A stretch of DNA of 8,264 bases, from NCBI GenBank assembly GCA_005792865.1, contig SXQR01000013.1, forward strand, positions 1 to 8,264, given 5' to 3'. The first letter of the stretch is position 1. The number at the start of each line of letters is the position of its first letter. This DNA comes from Flavobacterium sp. (lineage in GTDB: Bacteria; Bacteroidota; Bacteroidia; Flavobacteriales; Flavobacteriaceae). Positions 6,083-8,264 of the stretch are shown piece after piece. The notes beneath the pieces are model-generated. The model was not told where the DNA came from, ran no database searches, and saw only the letters and a list, made by a program, of their open reading frames with translations. Made by a program: the position numbers and the translations under genes.

Positions 6083-6088
6083 AGCGTT

Positions 6089-7507
6089 TCAGTTGAATGT
6101 CCTCGGGGACAAAAAGTTTGTATTCGTTTTTTCGATGAGCTTGCCGTGGTGGAAGAGCCCCAGTTGCAGTTCTGTCTTGTCCGACTTGAGTTCATGCCCG
6201 GCGATCTTGATGAACACCGTCCCGCGGATCATGCCCTCGCTCCTCAGCGATAGCTCCTGTTCCCCCACCTTGACGATCTCCCCATCGTGCGACAGCAGCC
6301 TTAGTTCCAGGTTATCCATGTCCTTCGAGGTCTTGTTGACGATCCTGAAAGTGAACACGTTGCTGATGCGGTCGCCCTCGTGCTGGAAAAGCTGGCCCGG
6401 GACGCGAAGCACGGTCGCTTCGACGTCGTTGCGCATGAGCATCAGCCCCAACAGTACCGATACAAGGATCGCAAGCACGGCGGTATAACCCTTCATGCGG
6501 GCGGTGAACCTAAAAGGCGTTTTGTTGACGATTTCGGCTTCGGATGCATATCGGATCAACCCTTTGGGGAACCCCACGCTCTTCATGACCGTGTCGCACT
6601 CGTCTATGCAGGCCGTGCAGTTGGTGCACTCAAGCTGGACGCCGTTGCGGATGTCGATGCCCATCGGGCAGACCGCTACGCACAGGGCGCAATCGATGCA
6701 GTCTCCCTTGCCCGAGAGCACGCGGTCCTCGTGGCGGCTGATCTTTCCGCGGCCCGACTGTTTTTCGCCTCGCACAAAGTCATACGCGACATTGATGGTC
6801 TTGTTGTCCAGGAGCACGCCCTGCAACCGTCCATACGGGCAGGCGATGATGCAGACCTGTTCGCGGAACCACGTGAAGACAAAATAAAAAACGCCCGTAA
6901 AGAGCAGGAGTGCCGCAAATTTTCCGGGGTGTGCCGCCGGGCCTTCCATTGCGAGGCTCATCAACTCATCGCTGCCAATGACATAGGCGAGAAAGACATT
7001 CGCGATGGCAAACGAAATTGCAAAGAAGATGGACCATTTGGTGATGCGCTTTGTGATCTTTTGGGCGTCCCAGGGCTGGCGGTCGAGTTTGACCTGCGCA
7101 TTGCGGTCGCCATCGATCCAATATTCGATGCGTCGGAACACCATTTCCAAAAAGATGGTCTGCGGACAGATCCAGCCGCAAAAGATGCGTCCGTACACGA
7201 CGGTGAACAGCGCGACAAAAATCACCATGATGATCAAAACGATCACGAACAGGTAAAAATCCTGGGGCCAGAACGGAAACCCGAAAATATTGAACCGCCG
7301 TTCCATGACATTGAAGAGCATGAACTGGTTTCCGTTGACCTTTACAAACGGATTGGCAACCAGGATCGCGAGCAGCACATAGCTTACGATCTTTCGATAG
7401 CGGTACAGCCGCCCGGAAGGTTTTTTTGGAAAGATAAACCTGCGTTTGCCTTTCTCGTCAATGGTCCCGATCGAGTCCCTGAACCGCTGGTCTGCCTTTG
7501 GGGCCAT
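6089..7507 (-). CDS. ccoG: CcoG (RdxA/FixG), cbb3 oxidase accessory ferredoxin-like membrane protein
   Basis: This 472-aa membrane protein is required for cbb3 oxidase maturation; characterised homologues reduce Cu(II) to Cu(I) for the binuclear centre. It has about five membrane segments (near 40-56, 84-105, 158-178, 197-213, 340-358). There are two classic 4Fe-4S ferredoxin motifs: C270-x2-C273-x2-C276-x3-C280-P, and C294-x2-C297-x2-C300-x3-C304. Two further conserved Cys pairs are present: C110-GWI-C114-PQ and C219-IIA-C223-PYGR. The C terminus (about 365-472) is the Ig-like FixG domain. Length and motif order are standard, with nothing missing. It starts 6 bp after the ccoP stop and is followed 6 bp later by ccoH. 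A 382-residue open frame on the opposite strand over this gene is a shadow of its G+C-rich codons. Confidence 0.97.
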   Translation of the reverse strand: MAPKADQRFRDSIGTIDEKGKRRFIFPKKPSGRLYRYRKIVSYVLLAILVANPFVKVNGNQFMLFNVMERRFNIFGFPFWPQDFYLFVIVLIIMVIFVALFTVVYGRIFCGWICPQTIFLEMVFRRIEYWIDGDRNAQVKLDRQPWDAQKITKRITKWSIFFAISFAIANVFLAYVIGSDELMSLAMEGPAAHPGKFAALLLFTGVFYFVFTWFREQVCIIACPYGRLQGVLLDNKTINVAYDFVRGEKQSGRGKISRHEDRVLSGKGDCIDCALCVAVCPMGIDIRNGVQLECTNCTACIDECDTVMKSVGFPKGLIRYASEAEIVNKTPFRFTARMKGYTAVLAILVSVLLGLMLMRNDVEATVLRVPGQLFQHEGDRISNVFTFRIVNKTSKDMDNLELRLLSHDGEIVKVGEQELSLRSEGMIRGTVFIKIAGHELKSDKTELQLGLFHHGKLIEKTNTNFLSPRTFN

Positions 7508-7513
7508 GTTGCT

Positions 7514-8264
7514 TTATTTGATGGTTGACACCCCGGGTGCGGGCGCAGAAGGTTGGCCGGTCCAGGTGAGATCGCCCTCAGGCGCCTTTGCATCCTTGGG
7601 CGCACTGCCCTGGAGCGAGATGATGTAGCTGGCCACATGCTGGATTTCCCGTGGCTTGAGGGTGCCTCGCCAGGCCACCATGCCCTTTCCGTCGCGACCG
7701 CCGTTGGTGATGGTCGAGAAGATCGGTTTGATGCCACCGCCCAGGATCCATTGCGCATCGGTCAGGTTGGGCCCGATCTGGCCACCTCCGTCGGCACGGT
7801 GGCACGCCGCGCAGTTCATATCATAGATTTCCTTGCCCTTGGCGAGCGCGTCTTTGTCGGTGAGCAGCGTCACGGATTTTTCGTCCATGAGGTCCGGCGC
7901 ATTTTTCTTGTATTCCTCGACGGCAATCCGGGCTTCGGCCATCTCGCGGTTGAATTCGTCTTCCTGGGAGGCGCCACCCATCAGTTCAAAATGTACAAGA
8001 TAGATTACCGAGAAGGCGATGCAGCCGTAAAAGAGGTACAGCCACCACGGCGGAAGGTTGTTGTCAAGTTCGCGGATGCCGTCATAATCGTGGTGCAGGA
8101 GAAGTTTCGCCTCCTCTTCCTGCGGCCGCGTGCCCGAAAGATTCTTGACCATCCGGCCCCACCATGCAGGAGGCGCAACCGGCGCGTCGCCGGCCTTGTC
8201 ATGGGCGTTGCGCTCCTCTTCGGTCATCAGGTTGTAGGTGATGCTGTCGGTAGCCGAGATCACC
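7514..8264 (-). CDS. ccoP: CcoP, c-haem subunit of cbb3-type cytochrome oxidase (5' end outside window)
   Basis: This is the membrane-anchored electron-entry subunit of the high-affinity oxidase. About 249 residues are visible. The frame is open to the window edge, and the GTG at 8263 is likely an internal Val, since the visible part begins at ISATDSITYNLMTEEE and Bacteroidetes CcoP proteins carry an additional N-terminal membrane region before it. A membrane helix (about 73-91 of the visible part, WWLYLFYGCIAFSVIYLVHF) precedes a coiled-coil-like stretch and one cytochrome c domain. Its CAACH motif is encoded at 7799-7813, and a likely axial Met lies in GKGMVAW (Met codon 7679-7681). The C-terminal tail is Pro/Ala-rich. 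Only one CxxCH is present, against two in proteobacterial CcoP; this is usual in Bacteroidetes as far as I recall. ccoN and ccoO should lie just beyond the window. Confidence 0.93.
   Translation of the reverse strand, partial: VISATDSITYNLMTEEERNAHDKAGDAPVAPPAWWGRMVKNLSGTRPQEEEAKLLLHHDYDGIRELDNNLPPWWLYLFYGCIAFSVIYLVHFELMGGASQEDEFNREMAEARIAVEEYKKNAPDLMDEKSVTLLTDKDALAKGKEIYDMNCAACHRADGGGQIGPNLTDAQWILGGGIKPIFSTITNGGRDGKGMVAWRGTLKPREIQHVASYIISLQGSAPKDAKAPEGDLTWTGQPSAPAPGVSTIK

Noticed and set aside
5618..6253. A 211-residue open frame on the plus strand opposite ccoH and the end of ccoG
   Set aside because: It crosses the junctions of three well-supported minus-strand genes and shows no domain or start context, so it is a shadow.
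6380..7528. A 382-residue open frame on the plus strand opposite ccoG
   Set aside because: It lies antisense to a gene with full ferredoxin motifs and operon spacing. Its translation is rich in D, H, A, R and Q without any recognisable domain, as expected of a shadow frame in G+C-rich coding DNA.

Overview
The window looks like chromosomal DNA from a Bacteroidetes bacterium, most likely Flavobacteriia or a relative, with fairly high G+C (about half or slightly more by eye). Three things point there: a HemN of the type I know from Flavobacterium (N-terminal NVPGPRYTSYPTVPYW, internal EGHPNNTT), a CcoP with a single haem c, and promoter-like TTTG / TAnnTTTG elements with few Shine-Dalgarno sequences. 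The assignment rests on remembered family features, not on a search.

Layout. Positions 1-1175 (+) hold the C-terminal part of a NarL/LuxR-type sensor histidine kinase, cut by the window edge, and its translationally coupled response regulator. A 96-bp spacer follows, carrying three TACGTA palindromes within a 14-bp direct repeat. Next are two small, closely spaced genes of unknown function (1272-1891, +), closed by a strong intrinsic terminator (1918-1949). A second regulatory spacer has an FNR/CRP-like half-palindrome and a Bacteroidetes-style promoter. It leads into hemN (oxygen-independent coproporphyrinogen III dehydrogenase) and, 14 bp later, a lipoprotein L,D-transpeptidase of the YcbB type (3403-4935, +).

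The right half (4932-8264) is on the minus strand. It is the distal part of a cbb3-type cytochrome oxidase operon in the order ccoP (cut by the window edge) - ccoG - ccoH - TauE/SafE-like membrane protein, with gaps of 6 and 6 bp and a 4-bp ATGA overlap. It runs tail-to-tail into the transpeptidase gene and the two stop codons overlap.

How the genes fit together. HemN makes protoporphyrinogen precursors without oxygen, CcoP is the c-haem subunit of a high-affinity oxidase, and CcoG, CcoH and the SafE-like protein serve copper delivery and assembly of that oxidase. The centre and right of the window are therefore a low-oxygen respiration and haem module. The two-component system with TACGTA boxes is next to it, but whether it controls the oxidase or haem genes is inference. 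No RNA genes, insertion sequences, CRISPR arrays or prophage genes were seen. The least explained part is the TACGTA spacer together with the two small unknown genes.
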